Shown here in pieces: positions 23,070 to 34,680 of a stretch of DNA of 64,000 bases. Source of the stretch: Antitrichia curtipendula (Eukaryota > Streptophyta > Bryopsida > Hypnales > Leucodontaceae); the NCBI GenBank assembly GCA_951230915.1, contig OX579638.1, forward strand, positions 824,696-888,695. The letters are read 5' to 3'. The number at the start of each line of letters is the position of its first letter. The stretch's first letter is position 1. The position numbers and the translations under genes are program-made. The notes below the pieces were generated by a model. The model made no database searches. It was not told the DNA's origin and was given only the letters and a program-made list of their open reading frames with translations.

Positions 23070-26000
23070 ATGGCTGGCCGAGGTGGTGGGAGGACAACGC
23101 CTGCTAACGATACACGTAGGGCCACAAAGGAGTGGGACCCTTGGCTCATAATGTGCACTGAAGGTGATGCCTCCTTGTATCCAAAGAAATGCAGATTCTA
23201 TGGGTGGAGTACAGTATTTGTACGGAAGAGGGCATTGATTCACTTTGGATTTGGCGCCACACGTAGACAGGATCTCTGTCAACGTATCCCTCCAAACGTA
23301 TTGGAAAAATTTAGGAACTATATGGGGGTTGTTCCAAAATTCATGAGCTACGAAGAAATGTACGATGCACCAATTGCACTCAATGCAGATGATGGTGTTG
23401 TTGGGCCCCTTGTTGGGCCTGAAGTGGAGGTGGATTTTGAAGGGTCCGGGGACCCTAGTCGTACGAATGAACCATCGACTCCTAATCCAGACTCAATAGA
23501 TTCTACTCCAGCGATAGTGGAGAGAAGGAGGAATGTGCCTTCCATTTCCCGTCAAAGAAGTATGGATGAAGCATTACAATTGGCCCTTCGACAGAAGTTA
23601 GATAAAATGTGGGCTTCCTTTTTTTATGAAGCCAACATAGCCTTTAACGTCGTGCGACATCCTGCGTTTATAAATGCAGTGAAGGAAACCGCTATAGCTG
23701 GATTTGTGTATCAACCGCCATCATACAATGCAGTGCGCATGAAAATGATAGATGTGAAAAAGGCAGCTGTAGAGAACATGGTCTCCCAGCGGACGAGGAA
23801 CTCTATTGACCAGTATGGAGCGACTATTTGTTCAGATGGATGGTCTAATACCAATACTCGTCCTTTGATGAATATGATGCTCGTATGTCCTGCTGGAGAT
23901 GTTTTTTTGGGCTCGGTGGATAGCACAGGGGTGAGGAAGGACATTGCCTACACCACGGATATTATGGCACAATACATAGACCAGGTTGGACCAGCAAACT
24001 TTGTTCAACTATGTACGGACAATGCCGCAGTAATGACAGAGGCCATGACAAGGTTGCAAGAAATGTACCCTCACATGTATAAACAAGGGTGTGCAACACA
24101 CATTTTGGATTTACTTTTGGAAGACTGGGGAAAGGAAAAGAAGGTGACTGAATTGGTGGAGGACTGTAGGAAAATTTGCACGTTCATCAAAAAATATCAG
24201 CTCACTTTGGCTCTGTTTCGGAAATATTCACCGAACAAGGTGTTGAGACTCCCTGCCTTAACGCGGTTTGCTTGCAACTTCCTCATGGTAGATCGTCTCG
24301 TGGATTGCAAGCAGGCGTTGCACAACGTGATTTTGGATGAGACGTATGCGCCTTTTGAGATGAGTTTGTTTCAGCGGAAGAATGGATACATAGTTCAAGG
24401 ACAAGCCGTGCGTGCAAGACAAAACATTCTTTCAAAAGCGTTCTAGGTGAAATGTGAGAATTTTCTGCACATGGTACAGCCTGTGCTCGTTGCTCTTCGA
24501 GTGTTTGATGGGAAGACCCCGGCAATGCCCAAAGCTTTGATGGTGATGCAGAGCTTGAAAGAGCACGTGTACTCTTTGAGGAATGAGCCTTTTTTTCTAG
24601 ACCCCGCGATTGCAGACAAGTACAAGAAGCAGTTTGACGCTCGTTGGAAATTGATGCTCACAGATTTGCACTATGCAGGTGCACTATTGAACCCATATTT
24701 GCTTGATATAGCAACCATTCAAAACAATGGCAAGGCCAAATCTGCCTTGAATCGAGTCATACGAAAACTCAGCGAGCCATTGGGAGTGTCACCCATGGAG
24801 GCAATGAGTGAGCTTGTGGAATTCAAAGAAAAGACAGGTCCATTTGACCCTTTGATGGAGGCTCCTGATATCACTCAAGGTACACTACTGCCCCATCAGT
24901 GGTGGAACCATGTGGGTGGTAATGCTCTCCCGAAAATTGCAAAGAGAATTCTATCTTTGACATGCTCAGCATCTTCATGCAAAAGGAATTGGAGCATGTA
25001 TTCGTTTGTACACAATAAAGTGCGAAATCGCCTGGCCACATCCAAGGTGGAGGCATTGGTGTATATTTACGCCAACAGCAAGCTCGAACGTGAGAAACGT
25101 GGACACAATCCTGCCCTTTTTTACGATAAGTACCTAATGGATGGAGATATTGAGGAAGAGAACGAGGAGGCATTGTCTTTGGGTGACAAAGATGACGTGG
25201 TTTCTAGAGTTGGTTGGGCTGCCGATAATCGTATGGAGGAAGAAGAGCGCTTGCATGAAAATCCTTGGGTTGGAATGATGCCTGCTGCTGTTGACCTCTC
25301 GCCAAGACGACGTTACGGCCACACTTTTACGGATGGTAATGATGAGAACAATTCTGGTGAAGAGGAGCCCCTACGTACACCAGAACGGAATCGCGTCTTT
25401 GCATGGGATGAAGCTCCAACCGCATATTCACCGCTACCGAGGGAAAGAACTTTTGATGACAACAACAAAGGCGTACAAAATCCAGTGCCTGCACCAGAAG
25501 AGCCTGCAAGATCTCCAGTACTAGCACATCCGTCTTCAAGCATGCCAATAAATCTCCGGAGCGCTGCACGAGTTATTGTGGAAAGTGAAAGAGAAGAAGA
25601 GGCAGTACACATTGATGAGGTTGTACGTGAGGGGTGCCCAATTCCTGTAGTAGTGAATGCGCGTACCACCCGAATAACAGAAACGGTGGAGTACGATTTA
25701 GATGTGCCTCTACAAGCTATTCTGAATTTGAATCGTAATGCACCCTTAAATCGAGGAGCAAGTCAGAGCGTGGCTACGGTCACAAGGTCTATTCCAACCC
25801 ATCTGCCAAGGCCGCCGGTGCATCGAGGTCCACCACGGACCATTGATGAGGAAGTCCATGCCTCAGCTCCGCAACCCACTCAACCTTCATCAACGTTAGC
25901 CCCAGGGGCATCATCATTGGGCACGCGTAGATACAACAGTGGAGGAAGGAAGCGTATTAGGAGGGTTCACGAGGTGGTCCATAGAAATCCTAAACGTCCA

Positions 26001-26345
26001 AATCAAGTTGTCCAACGGTTCAGCATGGGGGCGGAATGTTCCAATCAAAATGTCGGTCAATCAAGTGGAAGAGGGCGACACCGTACACCCAACACTGATG
26101 GAACCACGGACGTGTTGAGGCGCACGAAACGACTGGTGCAAACAAAGGGCGTTGCCGGTGTAGATATTGAAGTGCGGAATCTGAATTCAGAGGTAGAATG
26201 AGAGGTACGAAACATACCAGTGCCAAGAGAAGAAGACGAGAACGAGAGCTCGACCGACAACAAGAATAGGGACGAGTCGCATGAAGATACAGACCCCAAT
26301 GCCGATGAAGTGTCAAATGATGACGACTTTGATCCTAGTGAATAG
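23070..26345 (+). pseudogene. hAT transposase, copy 1 (two in-frame stops, damaged BED finger)
   Basis: The frame runs from ATG 23070 (MAGRGGGRT) to 26345 with TAG at 24444-24446 and TGA at 26199-26201. Homology to hAT transposases continues straight through the TAG (ILSKAF, then VKCENFLHMV, where relatives have a Trp after KSF), so TGG probably became TAG. Domains: N-terminal BED-like finger, DUF659 core with ICSDGWSN (first Asp) and LCTDNAA (second Asp), GCATHILDLL, and C-terminal hATC with QWWNHVGG and SSCKRNWS. Where most relatives have Glu in this last motif, here it is Lys. The BED finger reads CRFYGW, but CRFCGW in copy 2, so a zinc ligand is lost. The TGA at 26199 is CGA in copy 2 and removes the acidic tail. 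This copy is almost certainly not functional. It is the gene nearest the right terminus of the element. Confidence 0.9.
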
Positions 26346-26830
26346 ATGTGGAGATAGTATAGTACTATTGTAAGGATTCAACATACGTTTTTTTGTATCG
26401 GAAATTTGTAGATGAAGATTATAATAGATTAATAGTTTATGTGTGACTTTTTTGTACATCTTCATATTAAAGTATGTGAGGCTGAGAAACATATAGGAAG
26501 GTTTGAATTTTTTTGGAGTGTGTAGACTTTCACAAGCATTGGAATGGTGACCATAACAAAGTAGTAGGAAGTGCAATGCAATTACAACTTCATTTGTATA
26601 CCCCGGACCTAACCTATATATATATGAGTTATTAATATAATTATAATAATTATTGTGGACTTGTATTGGATTTTGTGCATTCGTTCAAATGAGAGGAATT
26701 GAATTCTACATTTCATGAGGTATATTAATCAAAATTGCAAATTGTATAAGCCGTTATGAATAAGCGGCCAATGTAATGCTTTTTAAGCATGTAGTTTTAA
26801 GAAGATTTTAATAGATGTCATGTTCAATTA
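26346..26830. other. 3' flank of hAT copy 1
   Basis: AT-rich noncoding sequence with TATATATATGAG and AATAAT runs. A poly(A) signal was not assigned. Confidence 0.5.
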
Positions 26831-26834
26831 CAAC

Positions 26835-27130
26835 AGAGGCCACCCGCGGTCGCCGCTTGAATCCCCCCCAACCGCTGTTGCCTTTGGACCCGCAGTCGCC
26901 CCACACACGCAGCCGCCCACACACTGGGTACCCGCAGTCGCCCAGACATTGGAAACCCGAAGTCGCCCAACCCATCCTCCACCCGCGGTCGCCCATAGAC
27001 ATTGGACCCGAAGTCGCCCATGCAGACCCGAAGTCGCCCCACTTATAGAAGCCGTAGTCGCCCTGGTTCTTGGACCCGCGGTCGCCCTACCCTGATCTGC
27101 ACTCGCCCTAACCCGCAGTCGCCCAAGCTG
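26835..27130. repeat. Right subterminal GTCGCC array
   Basis: ACCCGCGGTCGCC, GACCCGCAGTCGCCC and GACCCGAAGTCGCCC recur about fifteen times, 200 bp inside the right terminus. This mirrors the array 200 bp inside the left terminus and is duplicated at 61165-61460. Confidence 0.85.
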
Positions 27131-27314
27131 ACGTGGTTCTGTCTTTCCACGTCATTGCGGACAACCAGACACGTAGGACAAATCCATTTACCATGGGGTA
27201 AAAAACTTCCAAACCCTAAATTTTTTTGCGACGCATTTGTCGCCTATATTCGACACATGTCATACATGACACGCGACGCGACATGTCTAATACGTCACCG
27301 AAACTTGGAAACCC

Positions 27315-27341
27315 GTCCGACAAGACAATCCTGATTATACG
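27315..27341. repeat. Right terminal inverted repeat and right target-site duplication
   Basis: The terminus ends ...CAAGACAATCCTG at 27333; the following 8 bp (27334-27341) are ATTATACG, matching the left flank ACTATACG at 7 of 8 positions. Confidence 0.75.
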
Positions 27342-27361
27342 TGACAACCGCCCTGCCTGAC

Positions 27362-27872
27362 TCAGGGTGCGTATCGTTGCGCGGGCCGTTGTAGCTCCAC
27401 ATGATTCTCCAGCGCTTGGGTCGGGAATCCCACCTGATCCCCTCCATCTCGGTAGCAATCTGCATCGCTCCCCGCCTCCGCCGGGTTCTGGATTTCATTG
27501 TCAGACCAATACAAGTGTGTGTCGTTGAAGTCCTCGTTGTCGTCAAGCAATTCCTCATGTGGATCAATGCGCTGCACACTCCACTCGTCCGAGCCAACGC
27601 CCGCCAACCCCCCATACAACTTGATGATTGAGAACGAGTGAAACCCCACACCGCTACATAACTCCATCATTCGGAACTCCTCGTTGGCGTCCTTGGTCCA
27701 CTCCACGTTCTCCCTGCCACCTGCAAATACAAGCGTCCTCACTTTCTCAGTTTCAAAAAAAGGGAGCTTTCCCTTCTGAAAATCCACTTCCTGATTAACG
27801 CAGGTCAAGTACTGCGCGAGCTCCCGCTTTGTTTCAGGAAGGAAAGACATCGTGGGGCTACTAGGAAACAGT
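27362..27872 (-). CDS. Hypothetical protein exon (gene H)
   Basis: ATG (MSFLPETKRELAQYL) lies about 10 nt inside an exon that begins after a strong acceptor: a pyrimidine run ending CCTAG just above 27870 on the minus strand. The ORF runs about 165 codons to TGA at 27362. The composition is acidic (DDNEDFNDTHLYW, EIQNPAEAGSD) with Phe/Gly patches (GVGFHSFSIIKLYGGLAG). I do not recognise a family. It lies just outside the right end of the large hAT element and may be host sequence or the tail of another mobile element. Confidence 0.45.
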
Positions 27873-28147
27873 AAAGACAGCAGCTGAGCATACGCTAAGT
27901 TTGAGCAATGACCAAACAAAACACAGAGCAAAATGTGATTTAGGGTCTCCTCCAACGGCTTAAGAACACCCGCACCTAGCCTTGAGCATCATGATTGGAT
28001 TACAATCAATGTGATTAGACTTCCAAGAATGAATTTTCATAATACCAAAACGCATACAAACGTAAAACATCAAAAGCTTCATAATACCAGAATGTTACAC
28101 ATCAAACGTAAAACATCAGTCATCAAACGAAAAATCAACCTGCCGCT

Positions 28148-28291
28148 GCTGGTGATCACTTCGTGCTCTGTCTATGAGCTGAGCGAGTCACTTTTGCTTG
28201 TGATACACGTTCAGTGACTGCTGGTGATCACTTCATGCTTTGTCTTTGTGCTGAGCGAGTCACTTTTGCCTGTGATACATGTTCAGTGACT
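28148..28291. repeat. 72-bp tandem duplication at the 3' end of gene D
   Basis: GCTGGTGATCACTTC occurs at 28148 and 28220, 72 bp (24 codons) apart. The unit includes the stop codon, so the last residues of D and its stop are repeated downstream. Confidence 0.85.
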
Positions 28292-30836
28292 GGCACCTTC
28301 GGACCCTTCTCCACAGATCCTTTAACTTGCTCGGTCAATCCCTTCTTCTTCCCGCTTCCTGGCTTCGAGTGAGGGCTGGTCCTTCCTCCACGCCTATTTT
28401 TCTTCTTGGCTGGAGACTCCTTGGCTGCATCATCTTCTTGCATGTGATCTTCACTGGTCGTGCTGGGTCCCGAATTACCTTCCGCCTGATCTTCGTCATC
28501 CTCAAATTCAGCACCCCCTGCTGTCTGCATTTCCTCAAACACTTTAGGTACAGCCATGGCCGGGGATTTCTTTGCGCCTTTCTTCCTCTTACCGTTCAAT
28601 ACACTGTGTTTTTGTGGCATTTGTGGCATGCTTTGTTGTACTGGTGATGCCTCCTGCTCTCCAAGGGGCTCCTCAAGTACTGCGCAAACTACCTTCTTCT
28701 GAGGTAGCTCCAGCCGTGCTTGATGATTGAGTTTAATGCTCCCAACTGATGGGCTTAGGGTCCGAGATCGAGTAGGTTGCAAATGCCGCCTAGATTGAGT
28801 GGAGAAAGAAAGTGAAACCATCCCTAAATCTGCAAGTACGGAAGACCAATTCAACAAATACTTTTAAGCTCTTCCTATTGGAGACGCCATGAAGATGTAC
28901 ATGGAGAATCAAAGACACTATTGGAATACTATCAGAATTCTATGGACTATTAGAAACCCTATCATAGGTGAATGGACTATCACCAACCATGCATGGAGAT
29001 TCTTTGAATCCAAAGTGAACTAAAGTAATATAGAGTACTATTGAGGACACATTGAAGACCCTAGTGAACTCCACCAATACTTGTTGGAAATTCTAGAGCA
29101 CATTCACGTAATATAAGGAACCCCATTGACTCTCGCCCAAAACTTGAGGACACATCCACATAATACAAGGAAAATCACTGAATCTTACAATCTTGTAGAA
29201 TACAATGGAGTATTCTAATTGACATTTTATTGGTACTTCGAGAACTATCACTATGAACATAGGGACAAACAAGACATTTACTACAAACTATGAAGTATAA
29301 ACTACCTTTGCCTTGGACGTCATTCCGTTGGTCTTCACCATCCTCCCATACTGGTCCCTCCAAATCCGTGGTTTTCTGTGCATTCGGAATTCCAGCCAGT
29401 GCCCACCAGGCTTCGTGCATCTCCATACTGCAACTCTCTAGGCAACAATGTGACGAACTACTGAAGTGTGTCCAGGCGCACCACGAATGATAGCCATGCT
29501 TACAACTTGCAATCCTACAGTCCCAAGCTGGATCAAAACCACGCAAACAAAAAGGACACTCATGAACCTCAACTGTGGTGGTTGACACTACTCCTCCGTC
29601 TGAATTCAACATCACAAAAGATAAAGGAGCTGGGAAAAATCCGGGGCGTTGGAACCCTAATTGCATTTGCCGTAGCTGTCCTTGGAGCGCTAGCTTCTGA
29701 GTTTTCCAAACACTCAAGCTTCTCACGGCAGTCGCGCATGCTTCTACTGCCCTGTCGTACTCAAGAAGGATCGATGTGTGGTCACTAAGCCCTAAACCAC
29801 TCATCTTGGTCATCTTCAGAGATTCAATGACCTTCTTCTGCAAAACGACCTCGTTCTGCAATTCCTCCAAGGAGGCAGACTCTGCACACAATTTACTGCC
29901 TTCAAACGGGGCGCACGAGGATAATTCGGCTATACATTTCTCTTTACTCTCCACTAAATCTTGTAGCTCCCTGAGGTGACCTTCGGCTGTACTCACCATC
30001 ATAGCTCCGAAGTCAACCTGGCTCACAACTCGAACTTTCTCCATCGCCGCTTCGTCCTTCTTCCGCTCCAGATTATGGACCACTTCCTCCGATGCCAGCA
30101 AGCTCCTCTCCAAGCCAGAAATGAAATCTTGCCACTCCACGATGGATTTATTCTCTCAGAAGTCCGTGGTAAGCCGCCGATTGCTGCTTTCAGGCATTGT
30201 TGCCGTTAGGTCTCCAAAATCGCCAACTAGTCTCTTACGGTCGGAGACTGGGAAGCAATCCCCTTCGGACGTGTCTCGTGGAATCCCTTGTTTTGGTGAT
30301 GGGACCACGTCTTGAGCCTTGTCCTTGTTATCCTTCCTCCTGATCTCATTGCGACACGTCCACTCAGCAAAAGCACACCAATTGACCTTCTTCACCTTCA
30401 CCTTCTCGTAAGTAATGCCGCGCGCCTCAGCCTTGTTGATCAGCCTGTTGTTCGGGAGCACATTTTGTTGATGACAAATCATGTATTTCTCCTCACTCTC
30501 CCGAATCAACCACTCATTCTCAAGTCGATCATATCTGTAGCTATTTCTGTTGATGCAAGGGCCGAACAATGCTTCTACATTCTGCTCCTCGAGGTGCACC
30601 CCTATCTTAAGCTTTTTCGGGTTAGGACCTTCATTGCTAAGGCCATACGATTTTTGAAACTGACCCCGAGTTGGCGGCGTTACTCTATCGAAGATGAGGT
30701 CTACCTATGCCGCTAAAATGGAATCTACAAACGAGGACCTCTCTTCGCCACCTTCAGCCTTCACAGGCTTCAGGAAACTCCTCTCCTCACCGCCCTCAAG
30801 ACTACTTGTATTACTCACCCTAAGATTTGAAGCCAT
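28228..30836 (-). pseudogene. Gene D: divergent WCHI/RING relative, two exons, two in-frame stops
   Basis: Exon 1 runs from the ATG at 30836 (MASNLRVSNTSS) to 29306, followed by GT. Exon 2 starts after an AG at 28830-28831 (base 28829) in matching phase and ends at 28228. TAG at 30705-30707 and TGA at 30156-30158 interrupt exon 1 with no frame change. The N-terminal part keeps only the end of the WCHI domain (YEKVKVKKVNW, compare AEVALQKEVDW). A long coiled coil follows, then a RING-like CPFCLRGF...CKHGYHSWC...CCLESC, whose last metal pair has abnormal spacing. Exon 2 encodes a Lys/Glu-rich tail with KKKNRRGG, like a nuclear-targeting or DNA-binding tail. A host role is unknown. The gene is outside the large hAT element but next to its right border. 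Confidence 0.65.
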
Positions 30837-30854
30837 GGTCTCTCTACGCTGGCA

Positions 30855-30910
30855 CAATCTGTCCATGCAAAGCAATCAGTCCTACGCAAAGCAATCTGTC
30901 CTCGCAAAGC
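30855..30910. repeat. Three 18-19-bp tandem units upstream of gene D
   Basis: CAATCTGTCCATGCAAAG and two variants follow one another just 5' of the gene D start codon. This is another example of a gene-specific short repeat in promoter position. Confidence 0.7.
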
Positions 30911-31194
30911 ACTTAAGTGCCAAACCAGTGCAACACTCCGCAAGCGACACCTCCCGGCCAGGGACTGCCGCCGCTCGGGCATTGGGCATTTGGGCATCGG
31001 GCATCGGGCCGTAGATTGACCCCCCCGTTGAGATCCAACGACCCACAACTACGGACGCATCATATTCAAATTCTTTCTCCCGCCTTTGCAGGGCAGCGCG
31101 CTCCATCGTGGCAGCCAGCTTGGCCATTGCGGATGGACTTTCAAAGGACTTTCGTTGAGTCACCAAGTGCCGGTTTTGGTCCACTCAACCATGC

Positions 31195-31485
31195 ATCTAC
31201 TCCTACTTTTAACTCTAAATTTTTACTCCTAATATTTAACTCTGGATTTTTTACTCCTAAATTTAACTTTCAAATTTTTACCCCTAAATTTAACTCTAAA
31301 TTTTTACTCCTAAATTTAACTCTAAATTTTTACTTCTACTCTAAATTTTTACTCCTAATATTTAACTCTAAATTTTTACTCCTAATATTTAACTCTAAAT
31401 TTTTACTCCTAAACTTAACTCTAAATATTTACTCCTAAATTTAACTCTAAATTTGTACTCCTACTTTTAACTCTAAATTTTTATC
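31195..31485. repeat. 26-bp AT-rich tandem array (ACTCCTAAATTTAACTCTAAATTTTT)
   Basis: ACTCCTAAATTTAAC and CTCTAAATTTTT alternate about ten times with small length changes. Translations across it are repeat artefacts. Confidence 0.9.
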
Positions 31486-32220
31486 TTGATTTATTCTGGG
31501 TCACTATTCACTTGAACAGGCTAATTAAGGAAAAAAAAGAATCAACGCTAATAAGGAAAAAACACCGAGTTTTGATTCAAGGACTTACCTCGTCACTACC
31601 GGTGTCAGAAATGCACTCGTCCGCCTCCCATTTCCATACTCCATGGTGGTCCTTGGGTCGTGGGAATTTTTCCCTAAGTTTACCGCTTATGTTATAAAAA
31701 TTGTGGATCCCGTGTGATCTAACCTCTTTCTTTCCCTTCCTCCTTCTTTCCTTCTCCTTTTCTTTCCCTTTCTTTCTTTCTACACTAACACTATTCTACC
31801 TAAGCTTTGATGGGTGTCTTACAACTATAGATTCAAACCCCAAGAAGTTTTAATGTCCCTCCTAACCTCTTACACAACCTTGTCTTCGCGTCATCCTAAT
31901 CCTACCTCCTAATGGTCACTATGAATTCTCGAGATTTCCCTTCTAACACCTATTTAGCTAAGCCTAAGGTACTATTTATCGTCTCTCTCCCCCTTCTCCT
32001 ATTTAATTCTATGACTCACTAACCTCCCTCCATTGTGTGTAGGTGTGATTTTGGTGAGAGTTGAGAGTTGTTTGATGCAGGTATGGAGGTGCGACTTATC
32101 CTTTCTTTCTCCTTCCCTCTATTCCCCTTTCTTTTGTTTCTTTTTTATCCCTCGACTTCAACCCTTTAACCTCCCTCTAATCCCCACTAATTCCAACTTT
32201 GTTTCTCTCTCCCAAGTCTT
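31486..32220. other. Pyrimidine-rich noncoding stretch
   Basis: Long CTTTC/CCTTCC tracts on the plus strand (31720-31790 and 32095-32160). No gene seen. Confidence 0.5.
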
Positions 32221-32224
32221 CACC

Positions 32225-32427
32225 TAAGCCCTGGACTCCCTGGACCAACGCTGCTTCCGACCCCCTTGCGACCTGCCCGACCCCAGCGACTGCTTTCCGA
32301 CTCCCTAGCGACTCCCCCCGACTTTTTAGGGACTCACTCCGACTCCCCAGCGACTGCTTGACCCCTAGCAACCTGTCCCGACCCCTTAGCAACTGAATCC
32401 ATTTTTTTGGGTTCCTTAAGGGAACCC
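32225..32427. repeat. CCGACTCC/AGCGACTG array and adjoining inverted repeat
   Basis: About ten phrases like CCGACTCCCTAGCGACT or CCGACCCCTTAGCAACTG occur, followed by the near-palindrome GGGTTCCTTAAGGGAACCC at 32409-32427. The array resembles the other GC-rich motif arrays in style, but no gene follows. Confidence 0.65.
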
Positions 32428-32559
32428 ACCCAAGCAACTCTAAATCGGACTTTTGGTAAATTCTCTCCGATTTTTGGTGTAGTTTCTTGTTTTACGGACG
32501 CCGGCTAACAAGGGGTGGGGTGACTCTTCAACTTAGACTTAATTTCGGACGCTAAACCT

Positions 32560-33680
32560 TGGACTTTTCCGAGAACGTCTCGGACTCTAGACTTTGGAAC
32601 GAACGTACATAGGAGTTCAAAGCTTCGTCGTAGAATCGGTTTTAACACCAACTTTAGGACTTACGATACCCCTACATTCAAAGCTTCGCCGTCTACGGCT
32701 TGTTTTTAACACGTACTTTAGGACTGGGACTGGTCACAGGTTCAAAGCTTTGCCGTTCCCCGGGGGGGGCTTACTCACAACCAACAACGAAAAAGACAAC
32801 TCCGGTTAGGACTCAATACGAGGGCACATATGCACACAAGGTCAATGATCACAAGTAAAATATCATATACTAAAGGCCCCCCAAAGCGACATCGCCAAGG
32901 TACGGTGGGGGGTGACTTTAAGATTAGTACAAGGCATAAGAAGTCACACAAGTATAAGGAGACCCGTTCAACTCACAACAAGGATATAAGGTAAGGTAGA
33001 AGGACCCAAGAGGACCTTCAAAGGAAGCTTGAAATAGAGCAACAATGGGAGCCAAAAGTGCTCCAAAAACACCGTAGAGGTTTTTTGGCCTAGACGCCAA
33101 AAATTCCAAGATAACTTGGACCCACGGACCCAAAACAAGTATTGGGAGTGTTCAAGAAAGAAAAATGGGGACCTTAAATAGGTTTCCAAGGCCCCACCTC
33201 CCCCTCAAGAGCACTAAAGTAACCTTATCAACTTGGATTTTCATCCTCATCTTCAAAGATTTTCATCCTAATCCCTAAAAAACAACTTTTACTTATCTAC
33301 GTTGGACCAACCTCCTAACTTTTGGAGATTTACTCCAATCGTCAAACGGATTGCGCCATTGGCTCCAGATCACCGTATTTAGACCTAAACCCCCTTCACC
33401 CCCGTACCGAAGACAAAAAACCATCGTAGGCTAATTTATTTTTAAAAACTAAACCGTGGTAAAATCCTAGATATTGGGGGTCTCCTATTTTGAGAAATGT
33501 AAATAGCTTAGAGTCTCCAATAGGTGTGAGGGAGTCAGAAAAGACTCTTGGTTGACTTCGTTCCACCGTCGTATGGTCCTGGAATGCCGCGAAACTTCAC
33601 GGAACGCATTATTAACATAAAACAAGCTAGTCTAATTTTTAGTGAGATTTTCTGGCAACCTGGGTAATTTCCATGAAATT
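32560..33680 (+). repeat. LTR-like diverged direct repeat, left copy
   Basis: Shares ordered landmarks with 34680-36270: TTCAAAGCTTCGCCGT words, a TATA-like CTTAAATAGG or TTTTATAC box before CTCCCC, GATTGCGCCAT, CCCCGTACC, TCTAATTTTTAGTGAGATTTT and GGGTAATTTC. The offset between matching landmarks is about 2.5 kb. This could be an old LTR of a nonautonomous retroelement; no TG...CA ends or gag/pol motifs were found. Confidence 0.5.
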
Positions 33681-33689
33681 CCCGCTGGA

Positions 33690-34680
33690 GGTTACTACGA
33701 TTAAACCGCTGGAGGTTACTAAAGGTACTTCTGCAAGCCGGAAGATGACGGGATTTTTCACAGGACCTCTCATAGGGTCACATGAAAGATGTGCAGGTGC
33801 GTTTCCGTACCTGGCACAATTGGTCAGTGGAGATGAATTGGTCATCTCCTTGAGTTTATCGATGGTGTGGGAATCTTTTGCAGATAGAGGAATCTTGGCG
33901 AATCGATATCGTCGTTGGACTCCTGGCATGGGATTTACCCTAGGACACCATCCTTGGGCTATAGATTCCTCCACGGGCCTGGTCTTGCGTTAGTGGCTCC
34001 TGCATGCTAACAATCGGGGTTTGGGGGAATTTCTAAACCTAAATCTAGGACCCGACCTAGTGGCCTCGTTGTGGATCCCTCGGACCGACTTAGCCATAAA
34101 TTGCCACATTCATGGTGGGATTTAGCCCTTCTGGGCCTATGTGACTTGAACCCTACAAATTCAACCGTTTCGTTCTTTCTACCTATTTTTGGGCCCGGTT
34201 TGGTGGGATTCTAAGTCTAAATACAAATCTAGACCAAATACTATAATGGGTATGTTACAACCTTATTTTGGTTCTACACTCTTTTTATGGCTTTTTGTAT
34301 ATTTTTCTTAACTTTAAATTACAAATTCTCCAAAAAATAATTCTACGAGTCCCAAGTGACAAATTGGGAGCTCACACCAATTGAATTGGAAATGATAACA
34401 CTGGTATTGGAAGTAAATAACTGAAACTTTTTGGAATTGAAATTAAAGGCTTAACCTTTAATCAATTGGACCAAATCAAAATAAAGGATATAAGAAGGTT
34501 AGTAAGGTTAAACTAATCTTCTATGAATTTCAAGGACAATGATAAATTAATAAATCAAATTGACACAACAACACAATTGGTGGTTTTAGAAGCCAAATAC
34601 CTCCAACACATGCCAAAACAAAAGGAGGAGTTAATCAAAGAACTTTGGACTTAAATAAGGTTCGAAAGAATCTTATTTTA
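33690..34680. other. Spacer between the LTR-like repeats
   Basis: No retroviral protein motif is seen. The only ORF of note (33673-33993) has no recognisable domain. Confidence 0.4.

Larger units (their letters stand above)
4847..27333 (+). mobile_element. 22.5-kb hAT transposon carrying WCHI-family genes and a kinase
   Basis: The left end reads CAGGGTTGTTCTGCGCGAC. The right end, read inward on the minus strand, is CAGGATTGTCTTGTCGGAC. Both match the CAGGG-type inverted termini of hAT elements, and both are followed inward by CGCGAC-rich sequence. Flanking 8-bp repeats match at 7 of 8 positions. Inside are gene A (+), gene B (-), kinase K1 (-), gene C (+) and a hAT transposase (+) next to the right end. 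GTCGCC arrays lie near both ends and ahead of each gene. The second copy of the right end (61655-61662) keeps the unmutated CAACCCTG. This is an unusually long, multi-gene cargo for a hAT element. Nested insertions inside it are possible, and the internal AT-rich repeats could be such insertions. Boundaries rest on termini plus target duplication, not on an empty-site comparison. Confidence 0.75.
21347..27333 (+). repeat. Right quarter of the large hAT element, duplicated at 55715-61662
   Basis: From CTCATAAGTGATG to the terminal CAATCCTG this 5,987-bp block matches 55715-61662 almost base for base, including the transposase, both motif arrays and the 3' terminus. Differences that I noticed are mostly transitions, plus a 39-bp length difference in the upstream GTCGCC array. 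Confidence 0.95.

Noticed and set aside
24444..24446. An intron removing the TAG in the hAT transposase
   Set aside because: hAT homology is continuous on both sides of the TAG with no extra residues, although CTAG|GTGAAA looks splice-like.
26835..27130. GTCGCC arrays as CRISPR-like repeats
   Set aside because: The conserved word is only 6-14 bp, spacing is irregular, orientation flips within arrays, and the setting is eukaryotic with TATA boxes and introns.
33673..33993. 106-codon ORF between the LTR-like repeats
   Set aside because: No recognisable domain, no gag/pol similarity, and it overlaps the end of the left repeat.
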